From Talpa occidentalis (taxonomy: Eukaryota > Chordata > Mammalia > Eulipotyphla > Talpidae), in the NCBI RefSeq assembly GCF_014898055.3, contig NW_023601543.1:66663782-66727781 (forward strand): DNA of 64,000 bases, in the 5' to 3' direction. The notes under the pieces were generated by a model that made no database searches, had not been told where the DNA came from, and was given only the letters and a program-made list of their open reading frames with translations. Positions 1 to 13,600 of the stretch are shown here, in pieces. Both the position numbers and the translations under genes were made by a program. Positions within the stretch are counted from its first letter, which is position 1, and every line of letters begins with the position of its first letter.

Positions 1-626
1 ATAAAACAAAAACTTTATGCATGTTAAAAAATTAAAAAAAATAACCATTTTAAATTTTGGAAATTGGCCATATGAATATAAAAGAATTAGAGGTTCTATT
101 CATGAAAACTACTGAACTGCAGATACAAATGGTGTAAATTACAGACAAAAGAAAACAAACTGAAATTCTGACTTCTGGTTCCTAATGTAAGGCACTTGGA
201 AATCACCACCAGCAAGTAAAAAGCTAAACAGAATGAAAAATCAACAAACCTTCTTAGATCCTTATGAGAAGGAAAGACACAGAGCAAACAACTAATCTCA
301 AGATTTGAGAGAAAGAAAGGGAAATTCAGAGAGGCATGACTGCAAACTGTCACAGGGAGAACCTGAACTGTAATTTATGAATTGCTGTAGGATTGGTGTA
401 GGTAAGTCTGAGAGTTAGAAATTTTAGGAGGACCCAATCACACTACTATGTCACTAAAGGCCTACTTAAAATAGCTTAATTTACATAGGATACCATGTTC
501 AGCTATCAAAAAACTTCTTACCAAAACACAAAAAAAAAATTATTTTGAAGAAACAGAGCAAACATCAGTAATAGACTTGGTAGGAATGTCAGAATTAGAA
601 GAATGATATTAAAACAGCTATGATTA
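1..626. other. Intron end, no gene seen
   Basis: AT-rich intron of the CFAP47-like gene. I found no exon with matching phase (one incoming base after AG) and no clear repeat. Confidence 0.6.
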
Positions 627-915
627 GGGCCTCCCCTGGTGGTGCAGCAGTTGAGAGCTGGACTGTGAAGCTGCCTGCAGCCTCTGCAGAGCCAGTTCGA
701 TCCCCAGCTGCTGGTGAGGGTCCCACATGGCGCGCAGACCTCTCCTGCTGTACCCGCTGCTCCCCTCAGCAGTGTATTTTGTCAGTCTGCCTATTTTGTT
801 CCCCGTTCTGACTCTGGTGAATTCCCTCACCCTCCCGCGCTTCTGACGCTTGTATAAATAAATAAATAAATCTTTTTTTTTTTTTTAAAAAGATCTTTTA
901 AAAAAAAAAAAAAAC
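627..915 (+). mobile_element. tRNA-derived SINE, copy 1
   Basis: Starts GGGCCTCCCCTGGTGG with a recognisable A box and a B box (GTTCGATCC near 693). It has the shared body 'CAGACCTCTCCTG...CTCCCCTCAGCAGTGT' and the GAATTC-type 3' part ending in TAAATAAATAAATC and a long T/A tract. It lacks the short GTACCCA segment just before the TGCTTGTATAA-like end. Confidence 0.9.
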
Positions 916-1127
916 AGTTTGAAATAAAACCTGCATGCCCATGTTTATAGCAGCACTAGTTACAATAGCCAAGATACGGAAACAACCTAAGTCACCCAAA
1001 ACAGACTGGTATATATACACAATATAGTACTACTCGGCAATCAAATAATATAAACTCATGACATTTGAAGTGGACGGCGCTAGAAGGGTTGATGCTAAGT
1101 GAAATAAGTTAGAAGGAGAAATAGAAA
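916..1127 (+). mobile_element. L1 fragment (ORF2 3' part) abutting exon k
   Basis: Matches the conserved L1 ORF2 C-terminal coding stretch (ATGTTTATAGCAGCACTA, CAATAGCCAAGATA, CACAATATAGTACTACTCGG, TGCTAAGTGAAATAAG). It is antisense to the gene and has no 3' UTR. It ends within about ten bases of the donor of exon k. Confidence 0.85.
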
Positions 1128-1133
1128 TATTAC

Positions 1134-1295
1134 CTTGTCTGACTGGTCATCCTGAAGTCCATAAGAGATTCCTTAAATAAACCAACCCCTTCAATATCGA
1201 TGACATCATCTACATCAGGCTCAGTAGCAACCAACATTAGGGGATACTTCCAGATCCCATCTGTTATGCACTCTATTTTCAATGTAATGTGAGTA
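1134..1295 (-). CDS. CFAP47: CFAP47-like exon k (most 3' seen)
   Basis: 162 bases, residues 444-498. The acceptor is TTTTTCTATTCAAG and the donor ACAAG|GTAATA. The translation includes '[20 protein letters not shown]', '[20 protein letters not shown]' and '[13 protein letters not shown]'. The exon begins with one base completing Ser and leaves AG, so its removal would keep frame. The donor lies within about ten bases of an L1 fragment. The next exon is beyond the left edge of the window. Confidence 0.92.
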
Positions 1296-4200
1296 CTTGA
1301 ATAGAAAAAGAGATTGTAAAAGATAGTACAAGAAAACAAGTTAAGATAATATAGTGGATCAACATCTAAATGAAAATGCAAGTAAACCTTGCAGCTTCAA
1401 TAAAAAGTGAGAATTTTAATTCTTAAAAAATATAGATAACTGGGCCTCCCCGGTGGCGCAGCGGTTGAGCGCTGGGTTGCGAAGCTGCCCGCGGCCTCTG
1501 CGGCGCCGGTTCGATCCCCGGCTGCTCCCCGGCCACCAGAGGAGGGTCCCACATGGCGTGCAGACCTCTCCTGCCGCCCGCTGCTCCCCTCAGCAGTGTA
1601 CTTCGGTCCTTCTGCCTGCTCTGCTCCCCGCTCTGGCTCTGGTGAATTCTCTCACCCTCCCGCGCTTCTGACTGTACCCAGTGCATGTATAAACAAAACA
1701 AACAAACAAACCAGCAAACAAATAAATAAAAAGCATGCCTCTATAAAAAAAAAAAAATATAGATAACTGTTAATTACATTTTAGAAATAATATTTTAGGT
1801 CACAGTTTATATTTTGTTGGGCATTTTGTCTACTCTCCAGTTACTTACTAAGAAACAATAATACACGCAAATCGATTATAGATTTTCTTTAACCATCATA
1901 GAACACTATATCTGAAAATCTACGTAAACATTGGTAAATGGACACAAGTATTGAAACTTAACAGGTATTCCATGTGGAGATTTCCTATTCAAAATTAAGT
2001 ACTATGAGAAAGTGTTTTCATTTCTTGCTTCATTTAGAAAATTCATATTCTCTGTGAACACTTACAAAGGTCCATATAATTGACTTAAATTAAAACTTAA
2101 AGAAATGAATCGTAATTGACAAAGACCACACACACCCTACACTATAATACATAATTGAGTGGCAGTTGAATTAATGAAGACAGTGGAAATGTCTTTCTAA
2201 GCATGGGCTATGAAGAAGAGTGGAAAGACGAGGCAACTAAGGAGTCGAGGAATGACTGGCTACCTGCTGACTTGGTTAGGGTGGAAATGACCTAAAGATG
2301 TAATGGAGTGGCTATAATATCGTATGTGAGGACTGACAATTTTGAGAAGTGATATGTATAAGGATATTCATTGCCACATTATTTATATTATCATAGAACA
2401 TTTGCCAAAAATCGACAAATATGCCTTTAATAGGCTGCTGGTAACAGTAAAGTGCATTGCATTGAGACAGTGGAATACAATGCAATGTAACTTATGCAGT
2501 CTAACCAAGACTGATATGACCTTAAATTATTATCAAAATGTAAACCCTAATCTAGTATGTCTTTCACATTCTCCTGTCTTAGTAAATGAAACTCTATTCT
2601 TCTGAGCACTATTTCCAGAGTTCTGTTTTAATACTTGGTCTTCATATTGCTACTATTGCTGCCTCACAAGAGGATGACTTCTAGAATCTCAACCATTGTT
2701 GTATTTTATTTACTTATTTTTTTATTTAACTCTGAATCAACCTTTAGACCATCCCAAATTCATTTGGAGCAAAGAATGGCAGAAGTAAATGAAAATATAC
2801 ATATGTACACAGCACTTAGAGAATTTTATGACTCATGTACACAAGTTGTCCTAAAACATTTCCACAAGTATTAGTCTTTTAGTCATTTCTTATTGTTTCT
2901 AGCATAAAAAACAAATTCATAGGCTCAACACACTTATATGATTGATAAGATAGATTCAGGCACAACTCTCAAATCTTACTTTCTCTTCTGCTCTCTGTGC
3001 TAGAGAAACCTTGGACTCCTCCATATTCATCACCCATGACAAATGTGTTCCTATCCCATGACCTCTGGTTTATTTTTCCTCTGTGAAATAGGACCCTAGG
3101 TTCTTATCCCATATATCTCTTAAACAGGTGGAAAGTTCCAGGAAAAAAAAAATGAGGTAAGAAAATTATTTCTAAATATTTCATAAGGAAAATATCTATA
3201 ATTTTTTTCATTTTTAAAAAATGTTTGTCTGTGTTAAATTAGAAGTTATCAAATTAACTCATAGCAATATTAACTCCTGATATCTTTTCTTTTTATATTA
3301 GATTGAATGAAAACGTCAAGGCCTTTAGGAATAATTATTGAAAGAAAAAGCACATATGTATAAAAAGTACGTATGCTGTGGACATATATGTATATATTCA
3401 TTTACTTCTGCCATTCTTTGCTCCAAATGAATCTTGGATAGTCTAAAGGTTGATTCAGAGTTAAATAGGAAATAAATAAATAAAATATAGCAATGCTTGA
3501 AATTCTAGAAGTCATCCTCTTGTGAGGTAGCAATAGTAGCAATATGAAGACCAATTATTGAAAGAATAATTATTGAAAGAAAAAGTCAAGACCTTTAGGA
3601 ATAATAGCCCTGTTTTTTTTTTTTTAAAACCACCACTTAGGGCCCTGACTGTTGTTATTATGTACAACACTACTATGTCAAAAGGATGAGTGTGAAAAAT
3701 TACCTTGCAATTGTTGTGAAATAATGTTACTATTTTCCTTTTACCAAAACATTGTTTTCCTTTTTTTAACATACCAAATAGAGAACTGAATTGAATAGTT
3801 ATTTCAATTATCTATGTAAATCATGGTTGGGGTACAATTATTTTCTTTTTCTTTTTCATAATTTAGAACTCTTGGTTATCATTTAATTGTGTGCCTAGTA
3901 GCAAACCATTCCAAATAGAGAAGAAGGAATGGCAAAAGTGAATGAATATATACATATGAGCACAAAATAGAAATATTACATCAGAATATCACACAACACT
4001 CAGAACTTTATGAATCGTGCATACAGGTTGTCCTAAATTAGTTTCTCAGGAACTCACCAAGCTCTAAATCCACAAAATTTCAAGTGAATACAAATTCTCA
4101 TAGTTTCTGCTCAGATTCACCAAAGATAGCACTTTTCCATTCACTGTTGCTAGTAATTTCCATATCACCAAATTAATATAACACAAAGTTAAATAACAAA

Positions 4201-7200
4201 TATACTAAAAATAAATATAGACAGATATGAAAATGAAAGAAAAGATAGAGAATAATGTCAATATCTATAGTAAACCTTTTGTGGCTTGATTTTATTATTG
4301 CTTCCTGACAATGACCCTGGTATCTTTTAGTTATTGGACAACACAGTCAAAGCCACTTTGAATACATGCATGATTATATCAAATACACAGTCATTACAGG
4401 TTTTTTTTTTTTCATCCAGCTGTATTTTTGTACTCTGTGTATATTGTGGTCTTGATCAGTCTCTCACATTAAAACATAAAATATATTTCTTTTTTCCTTT
4501 TTCTTTTTTCTTTTATATTTTTTTTCTTTTATATATTTTACATCATTTTTCATTTTTGTACAATGTGTGCATTTTCATCTTGGTTAGTCTCCGTAAAATT
4601 CCCACCACCCTTGTTTTGATCCTACTCCCTTCTCCCCCGCTGTAGTGTTGTCTCTGGTTTTAAAAAAAAACAACGTAAAACATACTTCAAGTGAGACCTC
4701 TCATACATTATCTGCAGGTGCTAAGTATTAGTTATCTAAGAAGTAAATACAAAGACACTGGATTAGTTTTCCCAGAGGACATTCAAAGCTCACTATTTTG
4801 AGATTACAATACTAGCCTCTTACAACAGGATATGCAATGTTATGGTTCGGGGTGGTCAAAATGATACCAACTGCAAAACAACATAGGTCAGTTTCACTGT
4901 CATCATTGGAACTGGTTCTGAGAAACAGTAGTAGGGAACATCATTTGACAATGCACAGTGCCAAAGTCAGAATTTCTTTTTTCTTTTATTAATTAAATAG
5001 ATCTCTTTTGTTAATATTATACTCGAATGACCTAGGCAAAGTAGCAATTTATGAGGGTTATCTTAGATGTCTAATTGTTTGAACTACTTTATGGCTAAAC
5101 ATAATCCAACCCAAAATATGTACCTCAACAGCATCAAAGCAGTAGTACAATCCAAAAATGTAGAATGATGGCAAGAACAATCAACATTATTTAGTATAAT
5201 AATAATTAGTCTAAAAGAGTAATAATGTTTAAAGGGGGAGTGTTAAAAGGTTTACCTTGATGGTTTCCTTGGTGAGAATATCAAATTGAAGACCAATGTT
5301 ATCTTTCTAGTCTCAATACAGTAAATTTTTTCGAGCACATATAAAGTCACACAAGATTCCATTTTAGACTTCACATCTTCAGAGTCAAATATCATTTCAT
5401 ATTCAAATTCACGTTTTTGTGGATGATCTAGGAAAACAAAAATTAAAATGAATTTCAACTTAAATAAATATGTGTATATTAAATACAATTTTATGCAACA
5501 CTAATCATGAACAGGTATTTAGAGGGAGGGAGAGGATATATGTTATTTAGCTTTGTGTTAATATCTAGTATACTAACAGGTATATAGTACTATTTAATAT
5601 AATTTTGTTAAAAGGTAAATAAATGAATATAAAAAATAAATGAAGAAGACAATTTCCACTCTCCTAAATCTTTAAAATTCCGATTTACGAAGCAAAAACC
5701 AGACAAATGGAATTAATATTTGCTATAAAAATATGCTATGCTCTATATGATATATATGTTTATCCATATGCTATAGACTTTTAATTTATAAAGATTTGAA
5801 TTAAATGTAAGCAATATAAAACAGCATCCTAATCTATTAGGGCAAGGTTTTCAGGTTTTGGTGTATTTTGATAAAAGAGATTTCTTCATGTTTTAGTCTT
5901 GGGGTACTGAAGAAAATATGATTAACCACATTTTCTTTAAGATTACCAAAGGGAAGTTATAATAGGGTTTTTTTAGGTGCATGTGAAAAATATCTTAAAT
6001 CCAGGGCTGGCATATAGAAGAAAAGCACAAACATGTATTATATTGAATCTCCTCTTACATATAAGGAGCCCAAATATCAAATCAAGAAGTTTGTTGCACA
6101 TGTATCATAGAAGAAAGGAACCATGATTTGGCCTAGTCCACAACTGAGCTAATTTCAACTTTTGCTATAAACCCTGAAAATAGTTAGGCTATAATTGGTA
6201 CAAATCACATTTAGTGATTACTCAGCAAACCTTATTAATAACTGACTGACCTACATCTCCACAGATCTCTTTTTTTTTCTTTTTGCACACATGAGAAGAA
6301 ATCTCTGACCTCGTGAATAAATGATTTTCATCCTGCTGGCAAAAGCAGCAGTTGTCATTGCTATCAATAACATTTTTGCTGTAGCAAAACCAATGTGTCT
6401 ACATATAATGTGTCTATTTGTTCTGGGAATGGGATATAAAGATGTTCCAGAGAAGCCATAATCCATACAGAGAAACAACATTTAAAAATTTTAAAGTGTT
6501 TAATGGGAGATGAAATTTCTATTGCATTCAAATAACATAATATTTTTTAAAGCAAATACTGTATGTAGTTGAGATCTGCATCTGTTTCTGCTTAATTATT
6601 GAAGCCTTTATGGGAATGGTTGTGTCAAAATGAAGATAGGAAATGAGAAGCTAAATTCAGTTTTGGAAGAACAGAACCCCCTGTAGGGATCTGCATTATG
6701 GATGTCCTAATTCCAATTATAAGAAGATCCACTGGTATAAAATAGAGATGTGATTATCAGCTAGAGGAAAGGGGATAAAGCAAGTAGGAAGCACATGAGT
6801 GTATTTCCCAAACTACATATAATCTGCTTGCCTTTAACTCAAATACATTGATGCAAGCACCTAAAAGAGAGGGATAGAATTAGGTTGGACCAAAACATGA
6901 TCGACTGCCATTCTGTATTATGTCAGACAGCTAGTCTTTTAGAGTCTCTGTACTTTATTTGAAAACTCACATTACCAAATAAGAAACATGCCTTTTGTTA
7001 AGTTCCTAATTTGGTGAGAATCTATACAGTTCTTTGATGTGGACTGGGTTGGTAAGAGTTATATTAGTGTAAAGCCTACAGAAGTTAATTATCATCTGTT
7101 GAATAAAATTAATCTCTCATGAATTAAAAGAATAAAGAAAAAAACTATGATTGTTCTCTATATATGCAGAAAATAGATAAAATACAATAGTTGTTAGAAA

Positions 7201-10200
7201 TATTCTCATCAATTAGAAGTAGAAGGGCATTTTCTATACTGATATGGGATCAATCAAATATTTACCATAGGTTTATATTTATATTTTTGAAGAAATATTA
7301 AAAGTTTTTCTTTGGAAATAAATAAAACAGTGATTTATGCTATCCCTTCAAATCCTATTATACTGAAGTTCCAGGAAGTACAATACAAAAAATAAAGTTA
7401 TGAGAATTATAAAGGGAAAAAAATTAATCTCTCATGAAAAATATAGCTCATGGGCCTCCCTGGTGGTGCAAGGGGTTAAGACGCAACCTATAAAGCAGTC
7501 CACAGCCCCTCTGGAGCATGAGTTCGATCCCTGGCCAGCAAGGGAGCAACCCACATGGCGCAGTAGACCTCTCCTGACTTGCCTGCTGCTCCCCTCAGCA
7601 GTGTGTTTCAGTCAGTCTGCCTACTCAGTTCCCCAGTCTGGTGAATCCTCTCACCCCCCCACACTTCTGGCCTGTACCCCAGCTCGTGTATGCATAAATA
7701 AATAAATCATATATATATATATATATATATCTTATACCTTGAGAATTTCTGCATGTTTCTAAAACAAGTATCTAAATAAATAAAAGTAGTATTCCACAGA
7801 GCACATTAAACTTTCAAAGTTACAGGTCAAAGTCTTTGGGACTTTTATAACAATTTTTTTCAATATGCGAAGAAAAGTCTGTCCTTTCTTTCTTTTAGCA
7901 AAGTTTTAAAAAGACACTTGAATGCATGAAATTAATAGTGAAGATGTATACTTAACTTTGAATTTTAACAAGTATACAAGTATCTATTAACTTCTTTTTT
8001 AAATTTTACAATATATAGTGGTTGTCGCAGGATCATCTTAAAATACCTATTTTCAATTACCTTTCGTTCTCTGAAGATTTTCATGAACCTGGAGATTTCG
8101 CCTCAATTAAGTTTCTAGCTATTGACAAGTTCACAAATAATTTTGTTTCTGCAGCCAATATCCAAATATACTTTAAAAACATAACATTTTGCTTATATAT
8201 TCCATTTCTTTAGTCATCAATGAATATTAACTGAGATCTTTCCTTAAAATGACAAATTTCAGCTCTATTCCTCAAGGAGCTTGTGACTGAGAGAAAAGAA
8301 TGGCAATAAACTGCCAGTGACACAACCGGTTCTAAAATTATGCTGTGCTAACTGCTGCCATGATTTAACTAAGGAGACTGAGAAGACAGATCTTGGGTCC
8401 TGATTGTCAAGGATTCCCCCGGAGGAGACAGTACCCCAAACCCAAAAGGGTAAGTAAGAGTGAGCTGGAGGGCCTCCCATCCCGGCCGCTGGTGAGGGTC
8501 CCACACGGCGAGCAGACCTCTCCTGCCACCCGCTGCTCCCCTCAGCAGTGTACCTCGTCAGTCTGCCTGCTCTGCTCTTCCCTCTGACTCTGGTGAATTC
8601 TCTCAACCTCCCACACTTCTGACTGTACCCAATGCTTGTATAAAAAAATAACTAACTAACTAAATAAATAAATAATCTTTAAAAAAAAAAAAAAGAGTGA
8701 GCTGGATATAGAGACGGAGAAATCAAAATTGTCTTCTCTGTATCAGAGCAGCATGTGAGAATTTTCTGTGGTGGAAACAAGCCTGACCCACTTTTGAAAG
8801 AACTTAAAGGGGGTTGAGTAAAGGGAGTGGGGACACTCTCTCATGAGATAATAAAGTAGGCAAGAGCACACAGGGTATGGTGAAGATTTAGCATATGTAA
8901 GAAAAATGGGAGACAACTGAATGGTTTTTAAGTATGGAAGTGATGTGCTCTTTTAGTGGCAAATTGAGCAAAAGGGGTTCAGAAGAGTAGTCAGTGGAGC
9001 TTCTGCAGTAGTTTAAGCTAGGTGGTGGGAGATGAAGATCAAGAAATGTGCTAGCTAGAAGGAATTATGCTCAGTGAAGTAAGTCAGAAGGAAAAAGAAA
9101 AATAACACATGGTTTCACTTATAGGAGGAATATAGGGGAACCCAATAAGACATCAGGGTAAAAAATAATATCAATACAAAACACAACACAACAAAACAAA
9201 AACAGACAATTATAAACCAGAGACATCCTGCAGGGGAGGAGGAGGGAGAGGGATCAGAGGGAGGGAAGGAGGAGCACAGAGGACTGTAGTGATGGTGCAC
9301 AGGTGCACTGGTGAAGGAAATTCTCTGGGGACTACATGGGGGAGGGGAGGGAAGCAAACACTGTTTAAAAATGAACAATGATACAAAAAATATAGAAAGA
9401 AAAAGAAAATTAAAAAAAAAAAAAGAAATGCCCTAGGTAAAGCAGAAGCTATGAGTGTAGTCGTGACTGGTAACTAGAATCATTGCGCATATGACATGAG
9501 TACTGTATCCCTACCCTTATAGATACACAAAATATTTAACAAAACAGGTTTTGGAGAATCTCAGAGTATGAGATATGTGTGTGTGTGTACATACATATAC
9601 ATACACACATATACATACACATAGCAGGTCCTCAAAAATGGTAATTTCACTGAATGTCACCTGGGATTGTTTTATTCTCATTAACATTATAATGAATTAT
9701 TGCTCAATGAAACAAGGTTATTTGAAGATCTGGGTTTGTTATATGCCATTTCACTTAAAGTCAGTTTCCAAGAACCTATTGACAACATTAAGTGAACACT
9801 TACTGTATATAAAATCAATGTTAGAAAATAATAATGGTAATAAAAAACAGTAATAATCATTTGTGAATGTTAGCAAAGTCATTATATTGAATAAAAAGGG
9901 TATGTCTCCCATATAGATATTGCCCCTGTATAATTATCATTTAACCTAATGCCTCTACCATAGTGCCAATAAATCAAGGGGCTATGCTGGCCAGAAGCTC
10001 TTGTTACTTGGATGAATTTTCTCAGGACAAAGACTGAATTTAATCAATGTGGAAGATGTGGATTATTTTTAAAAAGAGAACATGGGATTAAATGTGATTA
10101 ATAATCATAATTACAATGTTATTTTCATGTTTTATAACACATTTACAAAATATATTTTATTTTATATTTTTAAAGATTTATTTATTTATACAAGCACTGG

Positions 10201-10581
10201 GTACAGTCAGAAGCGCGGGAGGGTGAGAGAATTCACCAGAGTCAGAGCAGAGAGCAGAGCAGGCAGATGGACGAAATACACTGTTGAGGGGAGCAGCGGG
10301 CGGCAGGAGAGGTCTGCATGCCATGTGGGACTCACCCGGTGGCCGGGGATCGAACCGGCGCTGCAGAAGCTGAGGGCAGCTTCGCAACCCAGCGCTCAAC
10401 CGCTGCACCACCGGAAAGACCCCAAAATCTATTTTAAATGAATTATTATGCTATATACATTTTGATCTTTAAGCAACACATTTTCATAGCAACCCCACCA
10501 AAAAGTCTCAATTATGGAGAGATGAAAATTAAAGTATAACAAACATTATTATTCTTTCCCTAAATTTCTGGAAGTTCCTCT

Positions 10582-10629
<48 letters not shown>

Positions 10630-13600
10630 CTCTGGAAGAACATAATAATTGTATAAAGAATGGAGAGCTGAAGACAAATTTGAAATAGAATGAAGACAAG
10701 GTATTCCAAGAAAACAGAGGATGCTGGAAAATACCTAAAGCTATTTTCCTTGAAAAGATAATTAAGACTGTGCCAGCTGTGCACTCTTAATATTTTTATA
10801 AAATGGCTTATCCTTTTGAAGGTGTATTTCATTTACATACATTTACTTCACTTTCATAAGGTCATTTAATAGACCAAACATTTTGATTAACTTAAAATAA
10901 CTGCATTTTCCTCTGATATGACTGCAAGTACAATATATTAACCACAAAATGAATATTAAATAAAGGAAGCAGCCCTACATATGATGCTCTCCATAAATGA
11001 TTTATGTTAAACAAGCTACCAGAAATGAAATGTAAAGGGAATTCCTATAACATCAATAATTCATTTAAACTTTTAGCAATTAGCAACCAATTTCAGACTC
11101 ATCCAAGATTTTGACATCATAATTTTATACGTTTTTAAAAGTACTATTTTAAGTTCTAGAATATACTATTTTTATTTTTGAGAAAACCCACTGTCCTGTG
11201 GCAGAAGGCTCAATTAGCATCATCATCCATGTGCGGGACAGAACCGAACCTGTGCCATGGAGAGTGGTCTAGGGCAGAGCGCTGGCTCACTCCAGCATGC
11301 AGATCAGATCAGAGGAAGAGGAGTTAACAACAGAGATGGAGAAGGAACAGCCAATGAGACAACAAATTAGTAAGAATAACATGAAAAACAAGAGCAGGAA
11401 GTCCAACTACATCAAATAGCAAGAGTTTCTTATGTGATGAGTAAACTTAGAATATAAATCTGACCACTGGATGAGCCACATTGAATAAGGCTGAAGGTCT
11501 TCTCAGGACGGTCTCATTAGTGTAGCTCGGGCAGAAGCCAGAGTGGAGCAAGTTGAGCAGAGAGAACAAATGAACAGGAACAGAGGAATGGATCAAGACT
11601 GGAGGCCAATGTGGGGTCGTGGGAGTACAGAGACTGGTTTCTCAGGAGCTATTTGTGATTATAGACCAACCTCGACATGGGAGTTTACATACAACATGCG
11701 AACAACATGTAGCAAGAAGACTGGCCTAGGATGAAATGAGGCCAGGGTGACACATAACTTAGCAAATCAAATGCAAAAAAGGCAACAAGTTCCTTAAAGA
11801 ACAATGGCTTTGAGCTGCAGAATACCTGGGGAATAAAGGAAGAACTATGAATCTGATGGTGCAGAAATGTTAAAATCAGAAATGTCCCAAATGTCCCACA
11901 GAAAATGTCCCAAAGAGACAGTCCCTGAACTTACCCCAGAGAGACACAAAGACTGCATGGACCAAGACTTATTTAAGAAAAATAAATACAATTATAGGCT
12001 AATTTCTGCCCAAAGGGAAGAATTTGTAATCTCACTAAAATGCAATTTCACTCGTTGCAAAACACAATATAAAAATCCAAGTATAACAATATCTCAGTAG
12101 GGCAATACCAATTGATTTAAATAGTGCAGGTCATACATCTAACATACTGGATAAATGTTCTTTAAATTCATTGACAAGTCTGTGTCTTGTTAATTTTCAC
12201 ATCTCTGGGGCTCAGCATAATATCTGGCAGCAAAAATGCTCCACAGATTGTTGGTGAATGAAAAAGATATGAAAGTGATCAATCAATCCTGTTTTACTCA
12301 ATGGTGTGTGTTTGAAGGGTAGAAAGGACACAGAGGTCCTGGCATTTTCATTTATACTGCTTGAAAGGGTTATCAAACTCTTGGGAAAAGGAGAAGATGA
12401 AAACAAAGGAAGGATGATGTGAAGGGAGTAGTAGGGATTCTTATGTCCTACTTATGTTCCCATAGAGGAGCCTATTCATTCACAGAAGGGGAAAGAATAG
12501 GAGAGAAAAAAAAAATCTTAGCATCATTCTGCCTCCTCCATCATAACTTGTCAGTGGAGAAAAAGCATCATATCTAAGCAGCGAACTTGGGTGAAGGAAA
12601 AAGGACATGAGCAGACGAACACACTTTCTTTCCCAACGTCTTGTACCCAGTACACACATTCTTCTCTTTCTTCATGTGTAGGTTGTTTGTTCTTATAAAG
12701 AATACACACCTGACTTGTTTGGGGTAAATACACCCCATGTCAGTGGACTATACATATTAATAAGCCCAGAGGGGTCCATAATACCAAATCATTTTCCAGT
12801 TGGTCTTTATAAATAATACCAGGTAACATTTTCATCCCTGTATAGTCTCATTTCTACATCTACTTCTGAAGACTATAAACTTGGGTGAGAGAATACTGGG
12901 TGCAATTAATAATAGTGCTTGAAACCCCATCACGGGCCAAGTTACAGAGTAAAGTACTTTAATTTCCACTGGAAGGGTGTTAAGAGACACGAGGAACTAA
13001 AACTGGCATAAAAACCATGACTAATGTACTGAGTAAACTATAATTAAATTACTAATATGGGGGGAAATAGCTGCTTTGCCTTTGCATACACTAAAGTCTA
13101 AAACAGTGTTCAGACCATGTGGTCAGACAAGGCTCTTTATAAAGACTGATGTGGGATGGCAAGGGCAAGTGGAGACAGTCACAGAGGGCGAAGGAAGTTG
13201 GTTACACCCTTGGAATAAGGGCAGGAAAAGGAATCAAGTTATTATCAGATGCCTGTAAGAACCCCAGAAAAGTGAAAGGTCGATTGATTTATCAAATATT
13301 TAGATATCATTGAGGAAAACATTAAAGTTGAGAAGGAACTGAAAAAAATCTACTTTTGCACAGTAGGACCTGCTTTAGAAGAATTCACCAATTAAAGTGC
13401 CTTTATACAAAATATTGATGAGCTTCTTGAGTTTGGTGGTACTGAAAGAGAAAAAGTTATTTGGGAGGGCATGGTGAGACAAGCCTGCAAATCTTCCATA
13501 TGCTTACGTTCAATAGTTAAGTATTATTTTTTCATCATGAAAAGCAATGAAGCAGTGAAATATGAGCAACATCCAAAGGTGTATTTTTCAAGAGCTATTT

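Noticed and set aside
1423..1701. 92-codon open frame on the minus strand, and its plus-strand partner
   Set aside because: Both lie inside SINE copy 2 and reappear in other SINE copies, so they are readings of a non-coding repeat.
4334..4645. 103-codon open frame rich in F, S and L
   Set aside because: Low-complexity T-rich reading through an antisense L1 3' UTR.
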